Notes: a model not told the origin generated them from the sequence alone. DNA of 12,455 bases from Hyphomicrobiales bacterium (GCA_021775385.1 JAJFHW010000081.1:1-12455); one strand, 5' to 3'. Shown: positions 1 through 7,537, numbered from the stretch's first letter. A program made the numbers and translations.

Positions 1-830
1 CGTAGCACTAGCTCGTTTTTGTTTAATGGAGCTTCAATAAAATCAGTGACGCCTGCTTCATATGGAATGTGGCTATCAGATAGTTTTGAAGGATGTGCGA
101 CGAGTAAAATGGGGAGTGAGTAAAGTTCCGCGTTGGATCGAATGGTTTCTATGAACTCCAGGTATCTTGCGGGGTTTCTTCCACCATTAATAATAAGTAT
201 GTCGAATTTATCTCTATCTAAATAGTCAAAGGCGGCTTGTGTTGAAAGAGCGCCAACCAGGGTTGCCATAGGAGAGAGAGTTTCTTCAATTCGGGAAAAT
301 CCGTTTGGTCGGCCTGTGACTAAGAGCGTTGCGTTCTTGTGAGAGACTAAAGAAGAACGATTGTATTTTTGGGTTAGACCATATTGCTCGTTGATCGTGC
401 TGCGACGCTTCAATTCTTTATCCATCGTATCTAGTCTCACTAAAGATTTGAGACGAGAAATTATAGACGGCACTCTTATGGGGCCAAACAAAAGGTCGTT
501 AAATGAATGATTAAAAATCTCTTTTGTTTGCTCGCAGATTGAATTTGATATGCCCACACTGAGAATTTTAATTGTACTGGTCGAGGGATTGTTTTTTATC
601 GTTTCAGCTAGTTTGTTGCATTTTAGAAAGCCCGTTTCCTCAGTTAATCCTTCTAAGTTGAAGATTAGGATGTCATGCACATGGGCTTGTTTTAAAGCTG
701 TAGCTAAGTCTTGAAATGTGGTTTCATTGGTTTTGAAACCCGATTGGTTTATGGCGTTCATCAATTTTTTTTGTTGGTCTGAGGCAATTTTGTTTGAGCC
801 AACAAGTATGACTGTGTTTTTCTCGGTCAT
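1..830 (-). CDS. PleD-like tandem receiver protein, N-terminal part, both receivers degenerate (partial)
   Basis: The frame stays open from 830 to the left edge, giving 276 residues of an incomplete protein. Two response-regulator-like domains are visible, at about residues 5-132 and 165-276, joined by a helical linker, as in the first two domains of the diguanylate cyclase PleD. The second resembles the PleD adaptor receiver (IRSNAELYSLPILLVA, then EAGVTDFIEAPLNKNEL). Neither domain looks phosphorylatable: the acceptor position at the end of strand 3 is Asn58 (HDILIFNLEG) and Asn215 (FDILIINGGR), and the acidic pair after strand 1 is replaced by GSN and GRP. A GGDEF output domain would be expected beyond the edge but is not seen. 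I chose ATG 830 because a GGA lies 7 nt upstream. An in-frame ATG at 842 would add MEHQ. It starts 67 bp after the stop of the acyl-CoA ligase gene and may be co-transcribed. The domain call is fairly secure; the output domain is inferred. Confidence 0.72.
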   Translation of the reverse strand, partial: MTEKNTVILVGSNKIASDQQKKLMNAINQSGFKTNETTFQDLATALKQAHVHDILIFNLEGLTEETGFLKCNKLAETIKNNPSTSTIKILSVGISNSICEQTKEIFNHSFNDLLFGPIRVPSIISRLKSLVRLDTMDKELKRRSTINEQYGLTQKYNRSSLVSHKNATLLVTGRPNGFSRIEETLSPMATLVGALSTQAAFDYLDRDKFDILIINGGRNPARYLEFIETIRSNAELYSLPILLVAHPSKLSDSHIPYEAGVTDFIEAPLNKNELVL

Positions 831-897
831 TTGATGTTCCATCGTTTTTTAATTCCAACACAGACTATTGCATTATTTCCTTTAGAAACTGGTAATT

Positions 898-2478
898 TTA
901 AGTGTTTTTTGGAACCAAGTTTTTTAATTCTTTCCTCATGAGTTTTCCCGATTGATTGCGAGGGAGTTTCTTAATGAAATGAAAGGATTTAGGATGTTTA
1001 TAGTTGGCGAGAGTTTCTGTAAGGATGGAGTTGAGCTCGGTTAGAACTTGAGCTTGGCACTCAGTTTCTGTTTTTAACACTAAAAACGCCGATATAATTG
1101 ATAAATCTGACCGTATTTGTTGTTCGTAAACGGCGGCTTCTGCAATTTCTTTGTGTGAGTTTAAGGTCATTTCAATTTCTTGAGGAGATACACGATATCC
1201 TTGGGTATTCATCACGTCATCAGCTCTACCCAAATGAGTGAGATTATGTTCTTCATCGATTAAGCCCCTGTCACCTGTGATAAACCATTCACCACAAAAG
1301 GCTTTTTTCATTTCTTCTGGTCTGTTCCAATATTTAAGCATAAGCCCAGGTTCAGATTTGTGAATGGCTATTAGTCCTTCTTCGCCTTTTTCACATTCAA
1401 TAGGTTTTTCGTTTAGTGTTTCTTCTTTAAGAATAGTAACTTTACGGCCTTGCTGAATTCTACCTTTGGCTTGTACTGGTAGTTTGAAGCCTTTGGTTGT
1501 TGAGGCATATGTGGAAAATTCACTTTGGCCTAAGGCTTCATATAGTTTTGTGCCTGTTTGCTTTTGCCATTCTTTGTGGAGTTTTTGGTTTAATGCTTCA
1601 CCAGCTGTTAATCCGTGACGTAATGAGCTTAAGTCTTCTTCTGAGGGTGGTGCATATTTTAGGATTTGCCTATAGACACCTGGAACAGCTGCAAAAATTG
1701 TCGCGCCATGAGTTTTAATGAGTTCTGGCCAAAGAGCGGGTGTTTTTTCTTTAGAACTTTTTGCTGAATAGATTAGTGCTGTTGCTCCCCAAATCCAGGG
1801 ATCCATTAACCCAACGCCTAATGTGTAGGTCCAATTAAATTCACCTGCATGAAGCACCATGTCCCTCTCATTCATTTGGTGCCAGCCGGCTTGCATTGGT
1901 AGGCGGCCCTTAATGACACGCTGGGCATGTAACACACCTTTTGGTTTGTTAGTTGTGCCTGATGAATAAATTAAAAAAGCTGGGTCATTCTCATAAGTTT
2001 TTGCATAGGCGAGAGGTTGTGGTTTTTCCAGGAAAGATAGAATGTCTTCTTCGGTAATTTTATCAACATGATGTTGGAGCTCTGTTGGCATGTTCAAGTT
2101 CGCTGATACGGCGCAGTGTTTAGCGCCTGTATCTTTCAAAAAAAAGGAGACTTCTTTTTCCGTTAGCCCTGGTGAGAGGGGAATTGGAACAATGCCTGCG
2201 GCTATTGCACCAAAAAAAGTGAGTGCAAATGGTGTGTCGCTTTTTAAGCGAAGGGGGAGGAAGTCGCCAGGGCTTACCCCTTCGTGAAGCAGTCCGTTTG
2301 CGATACTTCTTATGGCGATGTCTAGTTCGCTATAGGTCCAGGTATGTGGCAAAGAGTTTTGAGCGGAATTACTGATGATTTTAAGGGCGATAGCGTCTGG
2401 GCTTTGAATGGCTCTTTGACCAATAGTGAATTCACTCAAGTTGAAGGGAGCTTCTTTTGAAGATGCAACGTCTTTCAT
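898..2478 (-). CDS. Acyl-CoA synthetase / AMP-dependent acid:CoA ligase, catalytically intact
   Basis: This 526-residue protein belongs to the ANL superfamily, which activates a carboxylic acid as acyl-AMP and then passes it to CoA. The length is normal and the core motifs are present in order: the P-loop YSSGTTNKPKG (171-181), YEALGQSE (313-320), the TGD motif (401-403), the hinge GRADDVMNTQGYRV (417-430) and the C-terminal PRNQSGKLMRKEL with the catalytic lysine Lys512. There is no signal peptide, so it should be cytoplasmic. The region LHAGEFNWTYTLGVGLMDPW (209-228) recalls acetyl-, medium-chain and benzoyl-CoA synthetases, but the acid substrate cannot be read from sequence. Start ATG 2478 is supported by a clear AAGGAG 9 nt upstream. 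The gene lies 109 bp after a degenerate ANL paralogue on the same strand and just before the tandem-receiver gene. Family confidence is high, substrate unknown. Confidence 0.9.
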   Translation of the reverse strand: MKDVASSKEAPFNLSEFTIGQRAIQSPDAIALKIISNSAQNSLPHTWTYSELDIAIRSIANGLLHEGVSPGDFLPLRLKSDTPFALTFFGAIAAGIVPIPLSPGLTEKEVSFFLKDTGAKHCAVSANLNMPTELQHHVDKITEEDILSFLEKPQPLAYAKTYENDPAFLIYSSGTTNKPKGVLHAQRVIKGRLPMQAGWHQMNERDMVLHAGEFNWTYTLGVGLMDPWIWGATALIYSAKSSKEKTPALWPELIKTHGATIFAAVPGVYRQILKYAPPSEEDLSSLRHGLTAGEALNQKLHKEWQKQTGTKLYEALGQSEFSTYASTTKGFKLPVQAKGRIQQGRKVTILKEETLNEKPIECEKGEEGLIAIHKSEPGLMLKYWNRPEEMKKAFCGEWFITGDRGLIDEEHNLTHLGRADDVMNTQGYRVSPQEIEMTLNSHKEIAEAAVYEQQIRSDLSIISAFLVLKTETECQAQVLTELNSILTETLANYKHPKSFHFIKKLPRNQSGKLMRKELKNLVPKNT

Positions 2479-2487
2479 TTTTTAGTG

Positions 2488-2493
2488 CTCCTT
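2488..2493 (-). promoter_or_regulatory. Strong Shine-Dalgarno of the acyl-CoA synthetase gene
   Basis: On the minus strand this reads AAGGAG, 9 nt before ATG 2478, the best ribosome binding site in the left block. The GCAACC just upstream (2496-2501) is complementary to GGTTGC present in both copies of the 13-bp tandem repeat at 2528-2552, so the leader could fold next to this site. The site itself is clear; any folding effect is speculative. Confidence 0.7.
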
Positions 2494-2527
2494 CAGGTTG
2501 CGTTCTTTAATGTGTCTTCAGATTGCC

Positions 2528-2552
2528 CACAAGCAACCGACACAAGCAACCG
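2528..2552. repeat. Two tandem copies of CACAAGCAACCG (13-bp period)
   Basis: The 12-mer CACAAGCAACCG occurs at 2528-2539 and again, unchanged, at 2541-2552 with one base between. It lies in the 109-bp gap between the two ANL genes, within the presumed common transcript. On the minus strand each copy contains GGTTGC, which can pair with GCAACC beside the downstream Shine-Dalgarno site. It may be a simple duplication; no protein-binding motif is recognised. Confidence 0.6.
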
Positions 2553-2587
2553 TCGCGGATGTCTAACTCATAATTGGGTGTTAAGGT

Positions 2588-4240
2588 CTAGCCAAAGTTT
2601 AATATTGCTTGGCGCTCTATTAAGCCTTCAGGGGATCTTGGGATTTCCTCAACTGTCACTAATTTTTCAGGTATTTTAGCGGGTGAGATTTGTTGGTCCA
2701 GTAGAAATTGTTTGAATTCTTCATAAGACAAAGCGTCTTCAGGAGTGGGGATGATCGCTGCAAATAAGCGTTCTCCTAAAGCTGGATCTTTTATTGAAAA
2801 TGCTGCTGCATCCACAAAGCCAGGATATTGTTGGTAAATTTTATCAAGCTCGGAGCCATTTAACATGGTGCTGCCATAATAGATTTCATCCTGTGATGGG
2901 ATGATTTTTAGCATCGTCATACCTTGATCAATGATTTTTACAGAGAGATTGGATTTTTCCCAATGAGTGTCAAAATTGCTCAATTGGGTTGTTGTCATGA
3001 TTGGTTGCCATTCAGTGAAACCAACAGCCATGCCATTTAACTCTAAACGTCCTTTTAATGTGTCGCTTTCATCGCCTGCTTTTTGAGCGGCCCCTTGTAT
3101 TCGGGTTTCTATAAATGGTGGGTTTAATTCTTCACCATTTGTGCCAGGTTGAGCGCCTAGACAGATTTCTCCAACCTTGATTATTTGCTCATCTCTATTT
3201 TCATGTTTGTGTTGAGCGTAAATACAAAGCCCGTTCATGTTGTAAATATGTGTTTCTTGCGCATTTAATTTAACTTTAGGCAGCTTTTCTGGAAGTTTAT
3301 AAGGAGTTGGCGATACCAGTGCTAAATGAGGGTATTGTGCTACTTCTGAGAAGCTTTGCGTAAATGCTTGATCTAATTTCTTACCAAGAGACTGAGGGAT
3401 GACAACAAGATTTATGTTGTGCTCTTTTATGCGCTCAATCATTGGTGCGGTTTTTAAGGACCCGGCAATGTGAAGTGTACCAGTTTCTAAGATCAAGGGA
3501 AGTAAGGTTGTAACAAGCCCTGTTAAGTTTGTTGGCGCATATGTTGAGAGGATCTGGGGTGATGATTGTAGTTTTATTTCAGAGCTCACAATGTGGGCAT
3601 TCGCCATGAGTTGTATATGCGTGTAGGCGACTGGGTCAACTTTAGATGTTTCTGTACCAGTGCAGCTTCTTGTCCATCCTATGAAAGCGACTTGCTCTCC
3701 AGAGCGCGTTATTAAAACCTCAGGACTATCATCTGTGGCCAGGTCTGTTGTAATTGTTGTTGTTATGTCTGGTAAAGGGGTGACACCATCTGTTAAATCA
3801 TCACCAAGTCCATAGATGAAACGAATGCTTGTTTGTGTTGCTGCAATTTCAAACATGGTTTCAAATGGATTATGATCTAGTATCGCTTGGTGAGCAATAA
3901 TGGCTCGTGGTTTTAATTTTTCGAGTGCTGCTTCTATTTCTACTTTTCTCCAATGAGTGGGAATAAGGCAGGGAACTAGTCCTGCGTTTAAAATAGACAA
4001 TAGAATTAAAGGTGTTTCAGCGATGTTAGGTAGTTGGACAACAACGATATCACCGTCTGAGAATTGAGCTTGGCGTAGGAAAGCTGCCGTGTGACGGATA
4101 TGGCGTGCTGATTGTTTGTATGTCAGCTCATCAATTGAGCGGAGCCCTAGACGTTCTCTGTTGGCGCTATCTGTGAGAGCTAAGGCGTCTGCTTGTTTTT
4201 CAGCGTGAGAAAGAAAAATAGTATCAATTGTCTGACTCAT
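2588..4240 (-). CDS. Degenerate ANL-superfamily (AMP-binding) protein, probable pseudoenzyme
   Basis: This 550-residue open frame has the layout of an acyl-CoA ligase: an N-terminal stretch ELTYKQSARHIRHTAAFLR (38-56), DGDIVVVQLPNIAETPLILL (62-81), and a C-terminal subdomain with LDKIYQQYPGFVDAAAF (465-481) and GERLFAAIIP (489-498). Its catalytic motifs have decayed. The P-loop region is FIGWTRSCTGTETSKVDP (186-203), at best a remnant. No TGD motif is found, the hinge is SQDEIYYGSTMLNG (449-462), and the C-terminal motif PRSPEGLIERQ (534-544) has Leu540 where the catalytic lysine should be. A full-length, uninterrupted frame with a conserved C-terminal part argues for a maintained protein rather than a pseudogene. 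No signal peptide is seen. Start ATG 4240 has only a weak GGA upstream. It precedes an intact ANL gene by 109 bp, so a partner, scaffold or acyl-binding role is conceivable but inferred. A ligase with an unusual mechanism is less likely. Confidence 0.75.
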   Translation of the reverse strand: MSQTIDTIFLSHAEKQADALALTDSANRERLGLRSIDELTYKQSARHIRHTAAFLRQAQFSDGDIVVVQLPNIAETPLILLSILNAGLVPCLIPTHWRKVEIEAALEKLKPRAIIAHQAILDHNPFETMFEIAATQTSIRFIYGLGDDLTDGVTPLPDITTTITTDLATDDSPEVLITRSGEQVAFIGWTRSCTGTETSKVDPVAYTHIQLMANAHIVSSEIKLQSSPQILSTYAPTNLTGLVTTLLPLILETGTLHIAGSLKTAPMIERIKEHNINLVVIPQSLGKKLDQAFTQSFSEVAQYPHLALVSPTPYKLPEKLPKVKLNAQETHIYNMNGLCIYAQHKHENRDEQIIKVGEICLGAQPGTNGEELNPPFIETRIQGAAQKAGDESDTLKGRLELNGMAVGFTEWQPIMTTTQLSNFDTHWEKSNLSVKIIDQGMTMLKIIPSQDEIYYGSTMLNGSELDKIYQQYPGFVDAAAFSIKDPALGERLFAAIIPTPEDALSYEEFKQFLLDQQISPAKIPEKLVTVEEIPRSPEGLIERQAILNFG

Positions 4241-4513
4241 TTAGATGTCCGTAGCTTTCTAATTTGCCGATCAGCTCCGTTCACCCTATACATCGTTAAA
4301 ACGAGTGTGCGCCACTGAGGCATTCAATTATTCGAACTATAGATGTACCATTGTTCTTCTTTTAATCGGCAGACTTGCCTTTGTTATGGCTGAGTTTTAC
4401 ACAAATTTGTCTTCTATTTTACAATTTTGGAGTTTCTAGAGACATTTGACAGTATTTTTTGACGTCTAACCTATACGTGTGCGCTCATTTTCTTTGATGG
4501 CACTCGATTGGTT
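4241..4513. other. Intergenic region before the ANL pair
   Basis: These 273 bp separate the solute-binding protein gene (ends at 4514) from the start of the degenerate ANL gene, both on the minus strand. I see no open frame with a ribosome binding site, no RNA gene and no hairpin with a T-run that would serve as a terminator. A minus-strand TTGTAA at about 4417-4422 followed 17 bp later by TGTAAA is a weak promoter-like pair (4 of 6 matches in each box). The promoter of the ANL genes is expected here but not identified. Confidence 0.35.
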
Positions 4514-6367
4514 TTAGTTTTTAGATTCTATTCTTTTATCCCACCAGAAATCCAACAAAGCCCCATAAAAAGAAGCTTTTTTCGGGTGGTCTAAGTAAGC
4601 GCGGTGGGCCATCCATTGCCCTTTCAAATGAAAGAGGGGGATGACGTAATCACCTGCGAGCAATAGTCGGTCTAGACTTCTAACGCTTGATATGAAGGTG
4701 TCTTGATCTTTTGCTGCTAAGAGGGCGTCTATTGCTTTATCGATTTGAGGGCTTTTGATGCCTGCGAAATTATAAGACCCTTCTGTGGTTGCTTGTTTTG
4801 AGCTCCAACGGAATAGTTGTTCATTACCTGGAGATAGCGAGCCGGACCAATTGTTTTGAATCATATCAAAGTCGAAACTTGATTTGCGTTTTTGATATTG
4901 AGTGGTGTCGACTTGTCTGATGATGGCTTTTACGCCGATTAGCTTTAAGTTTTCTATGTAGTTTAACAACAACGCTTCTTGAGACTTTGTCACTGTCATG
5001 ATTTCAAATTCAAAAGGCTCACTTGTTGATTGGTTGATCATTTTGCCATCAACTAATTTATAGCCCGCTTTTTTAAATAGCTTAATGGCTTTGCGAATGT
5101 TTTTACGGCTGATATTTGAACTTCGATTAATTGGGAGTTTGTAGTTACCTTTCCATAGTTCTGGATACTCAGTTTCAAAACTACTTCCTAAGATGTTTTT
5201 TTCAATGTTATCAACTGGTTTTTCAGCGGAAGACAAAATTGAGCGATCGAAATAGCTTTTGGTTCTGCTATAGAGCCCATGATAGAGTTGGCGATTAATG
5301 CCCTCGAAATTAAAGAGAGCAATTAATGCTCTACGGATGTCTTGATCTTTGAAAATTGGACGTCTTGTATTAAAGGCGAGTGCTGACATACCAGACGGAA
5401 TTTTTAATTTGAATTCTTTTTTTAAAACCCTGCCATCTTTAATTGAGTTGAAGTTATATGACTTCGACCATTTGCCAGGGTCATTTTCATATTGGATATC
5501 ATGCAGACCTTTTTTGAACGCTTCAAATAATGTATTTGCGTCGCGGTAGTAGGTGTACTTGATTGTATCAAAATTATAGCGGCCCTTATTCACCGGCAGG
5601 TCTTTTGCCCAGTAATTTGGATTGCGTTGGTATGTTATGAATTTACCTGGGTCAATTTCTAAAATTTTGTAAGGACCAGAACCGAGAGGGACTTTCAGAT
5701 TGGAAGCTTTAAATTTCTCTTTGTTCATTATGTGTTTGGGTAAGATTGGCATAAGACCCATGATGAGTGGCATTTCACGATCTATTTTACCGTCTGCGCT
5801 GGGTTTGAAATTGAATTTAACGCCATTCGTGCCAATTTTTTCAACTTTACCGACTTTGCTATAATAGGTTCTGTGGTTGGGTCTTCCGTTTTCTTTCAAA
5901 AGTTTATGAGAAAAAATAACATCGTCGATTGTGATTTTTTTGCCATCAGAGAATTTGGCTGAATTGTTGAGGTAAAATGTTATGTTAGATCTATCTTCTG
6001 AGAGATCTATTTTTTCTGCAATCAAACCATAGAGAGAAAAGGGCTCATCTAAAGCTCTTCCTAATAAACTTTCATATATATAACCGCGCACTCCTGCTCC
6101 GGCACCACCTCGTATATTTAAGGGGTTCATATTTGTGAATGTACCCATGACACCTAGGTTTAATGTGCCGCCTTTGGGTGCGTTTAGGTTGGAATAATTA
6201 AAGTTTGTGAAGTTACTATTGTACTTTAGTGTGCCATGCATTGAAATCCCATGGTGTTTTTTTGTCTCAGGGGGGTCTTTTGCCATGCTTACTGATGTGC
6301 TCTGGATCAAGAGTGGAATTGCAAAAATATGTAGTAAAACCAGCTGCTTGACGTTCCGTTTTGACAT
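4514..6367 (-). CDS. YejA-like ABC transporter solute-binding protein (SBP family 5)
   Basis: This 617-residue secreted protein is of the family 5 (oligopeptide/nickel/microcin type) substrate-binding class. A signal peptide is visible: basic MSKRNVK, a hydrophobic core (8-26) and probable cleavage after SMA (27-29); no lipobox cysteine is present, so it should be a free periplasmic protein. The opening HGISMHGTLKYNSNF (39-53), then NAPKGGTLNLGVMGTFTNMN (62-81), is typical of YejA-type proteins. SDGKKITIDDVIFS (140-153) and the later GSGPYKILEIDPGKFITYQR are family 5 hallmarks, and the length fits YejA. YejA works with YejB, YejE and YejF to import peptides, but no such genes flank it here. 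The ribosome binding site is poor (AGAAAG, no GGAG). Composition is rich in Lys and Asn and looks more AT-rich than the lyase and acyltransferase genes to its right. The SBP call is strong; the peptide ligand is inferred from the family. Confidence 0.88.
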   Translation of the reverse strand: MSKRNVKQLVLLHIFAIPLLIQSTSVSMAKDPPETKKHHGISMHGTLKYNSNFTNFNYSNLNAPKGGTLNLGVMGTFTNMNPLNIRGGAGAGVRGYIYESLLGRALDEPFSLYGLIAEKIDLSEDRSNITFYLNNSAKFSDGKKITIDDVIFSHKLLKENGRPNHRTYYSKVGKVEKIGTNGVKFNFKPSADGKIDREMPLIMGLMPILPKHIMNKEKFKASNLKVPLGSGPYKILEIDPGKFITYQRNPNYWAKDLPVNKGRYNFDTIKYTYYRDANTLFEAFKKGLHDIQYENDPGKWSKSYNFNSIKDGRVLKKEFKLKIPSGMSALAFNTRRPIFKDQDIRRALIALFNFEGINRQLYHGLYSRTKSYFDRSILSSAEKPVDNIEKNILGSSFETEYPELWKGNYKLPINRSSNISRKNIRKAIKLFKKAGYKLVDGKMINQSTSEPFEFEIMTVTKSQEALLLNYIENLKLIGVKAIIRQVDTTQYQKRKSSFDFDMIQNNWSGSLSPGNEQLFRWSSKQATTEGSYNFAGIKSPQIDKAIDALLAAKDQDTFISSVRSLDRLLLAGDYVIPLFHLKGQWMAHRAYLDHPKKASFYGALLDFWWDKRIESKN

Positions 6368-6675
6368 GAGATTTCTTTCTTTTTATTCGCAAATGTGATT
6401 TAAGCCGTTGTACGCGTTAATTTGATCTTTTAAAAGCTTTGAATAGAGAGTAATAAAGAAGCCATAATCTGACATTTTAATGATATTGGGTGCAATTTTA
6501 AGTGTCTTTCATATCACGGGGTTAAATAAACCTTGAATTAGGTGTCAATAAATTCGTCTTGTCACTGGATTGCCTTATTTCGGTGTGTTCAGGGGTATAA
6601 ATAATATTGTAAGATCAATTTACTCGGGCCCCATATAATTGAAGAGGCCAACTGTTATAGGAGAGAGGCAGAAAT
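6368..6675. other. Divergent intergenic region between SBP and IalB-family genes
   Basis: These 308 bp must carry two outward promoters. The plus-strand side has TATAAA at 6596-6601 with a possible TTGCCT at 6570-6575, but the 20-bp spacer is too long for a confident sigma-70 call. Short palindromes CTTTTAAAAG (6427-6436) and AAAGCTTT (6433-6440) overlap on the SBP side and could be an operator or chance in AT-rich DNA. The IalB-family gene has AGGAG at 6659-6663 and GAGAGG at 6663-6668. No small gene or RNA gene is recognised. Confidence 0.35.
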
Positions 6676-7437
6676 ATGAGTTCGCGAATTAAACTTTGGA
6701 GCCACACTAAATTGGGGGCTCAAAAGAACCTGGTAAGCTCAAATAAAATGACTGCTACAGTTCGATTTACTGCTGCTGCATTGTTAAGTTTGGCTGTGGG
6801 TGGCATGATGCTTGGGGGCGGAACTCAAGCTTTTGCAGCTGATAAGAAAAAAGCCGCTGCTAAAGAAAAAAATGCCTGGATCAAAATTTGTGATGATGTG
6901 CAGCTTAAAGAAGTTAAAGCGAAAAAAGCCGCTTCTAAAAAGATTTGTATGACACATCATGAGAGCTTGAGTGCTCGTACAGGAACGCCACTTGTATCTG
7001 CTGCTGTTCGTAATGTTTCAGGACATAAAGTAGAGCGTTTTCTTGTCACGGTACCGTTAGGGATGGCTATTCCAGCGGGAGTGCACCTCAAAATTGATGA
7101 AAATAAACCGCTAAAAATCAAATATTCATTTTGCCATGTTGCTGGTTGTGTTGCTGAAACGCAGATGACACCTGACCTAATGAAGCAAATGAAAAGTGGT
7201 AAGAAGATTGTGATTGCGACAATTGGTATTAGTGGTAAGCCAATTGGTTTTCCAATTCCTTTAAGTGGGTTTGGTAAAGCTTATGCAGGTAAGCCGATTG
7301 ATAGCAAAAAATATGCGAGTGCACGTAAAGCTATGATGCTTGATATTCGTAAGCGTCAAATTCAGGCAGCTAAAAAAGCTCAAGATAAGAAAGATGCTGT
7401 AATTCTCAAAAACGCTGATAATCCTAGAAAGAAATAA
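6676..7437 (+). CDS. Secreted IalB-family (invasion-associated locus B) protein with lysine-rich tail
   Basis: This 253-residue protein matches the IalB family: WIKICDD (68-74), KKICMTHH (88-95), the core VTVPLGMAIPAGVHLKID (124-141), FCHVAGCVAE (152-161), and GFPIPLSGFGKAYA (191-204). Four cysteines (72, 91, 153, 158) could form two periplasmic disulfides. A signal sequence runs to AFA|AD (52-56). With the ATG at 6676 it has an unusually long 24-residue lead before the second Met. Met25 (ATG 6748) would give a standard signal peptide, but the better ribosome binding site (GAGAGG, 7 nt) favours 6676. Lysine-rich stretches follow the signal (57-66) and form the C-terminal tail (about 217-253), which extends past the usual family core. 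IalB proteins occur widely in alphaproteobacteria, including free-living ones, so the name does not imply virulence. The gene ends in tandem TAA stops and is followed by a strong terminator. Exact role unknown. Confidence 0.85.
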   Translation: MSSRIKLWSHTKLGAQKNLVSSNKMTATVRFTAAALLSLAVGGMMLGGGTQAFAADKKKAAAKEKNAWIKICDDVQLKEVKAKKAASKKICMTHHESLSARTGTPLVSAAVRNVSGHKVERFLVTVPLGMAIPAGVHLKIDENKPLKIKYSFCHVAGCVAETQMTPDLMKQMKSGKKIVIATIGISGKPIGFPIPLSGFGKAYAGKPIDSKKYASARKAMMLDIRKRQIQAAKKAQDKKDAVILKNADNPRKK

Positions 7438-7474
7438 TAAAGCTTAATGCTTTATCGATTTTTATCTAAATTAT

Positions 7475-7514
7475 AAAAAATGCCCCCTCAAATTATTTGA
7501 AGGGGCATTTTTTT
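7475..7514. terminator. Bidirectional intrinsic terminator between convergent genes
   Basis: AAAAAATGCCCC (7475-7486) pairs with GGGGCATTTTTT (7502-7513). After one C/A mismatch, TCAAA (7488-7492) pairs with TTTGA (7496-7500) around a 3-nt loop. The A-run on one side and T-run on the other allow termination in both directions. It lies 37 bp past the IalB-family stop and 24 bp past the lyase stop, exactly where a shared terminator is expected. Confidence 0.92.
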
Positions 7515-7537
7515 GTTTTGAACACTACTTTTAAGAC

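Noticed and set aside
2485..2679. 64-codon plus-strand open frame across the gap between the ANL genes
   Set aside because: It runs antisense into the ANL C-terminus, has no ribosome binding site and no recognisable domain.
2588..4240. Treating the degenerate ANL gene as a decayed pseudogene
   Set aside because: There is no frameshift or internal stop over 550 codons and the C-terminal subdomain is well kept, so a maintained protein is the better reading.
6418..6436. Possible CtrA-type site (two TTAA words) in the divergent region
   Set aside because: The spacing between the TTAA words is 9, not 7, and such words are common in AT-rich DNA.
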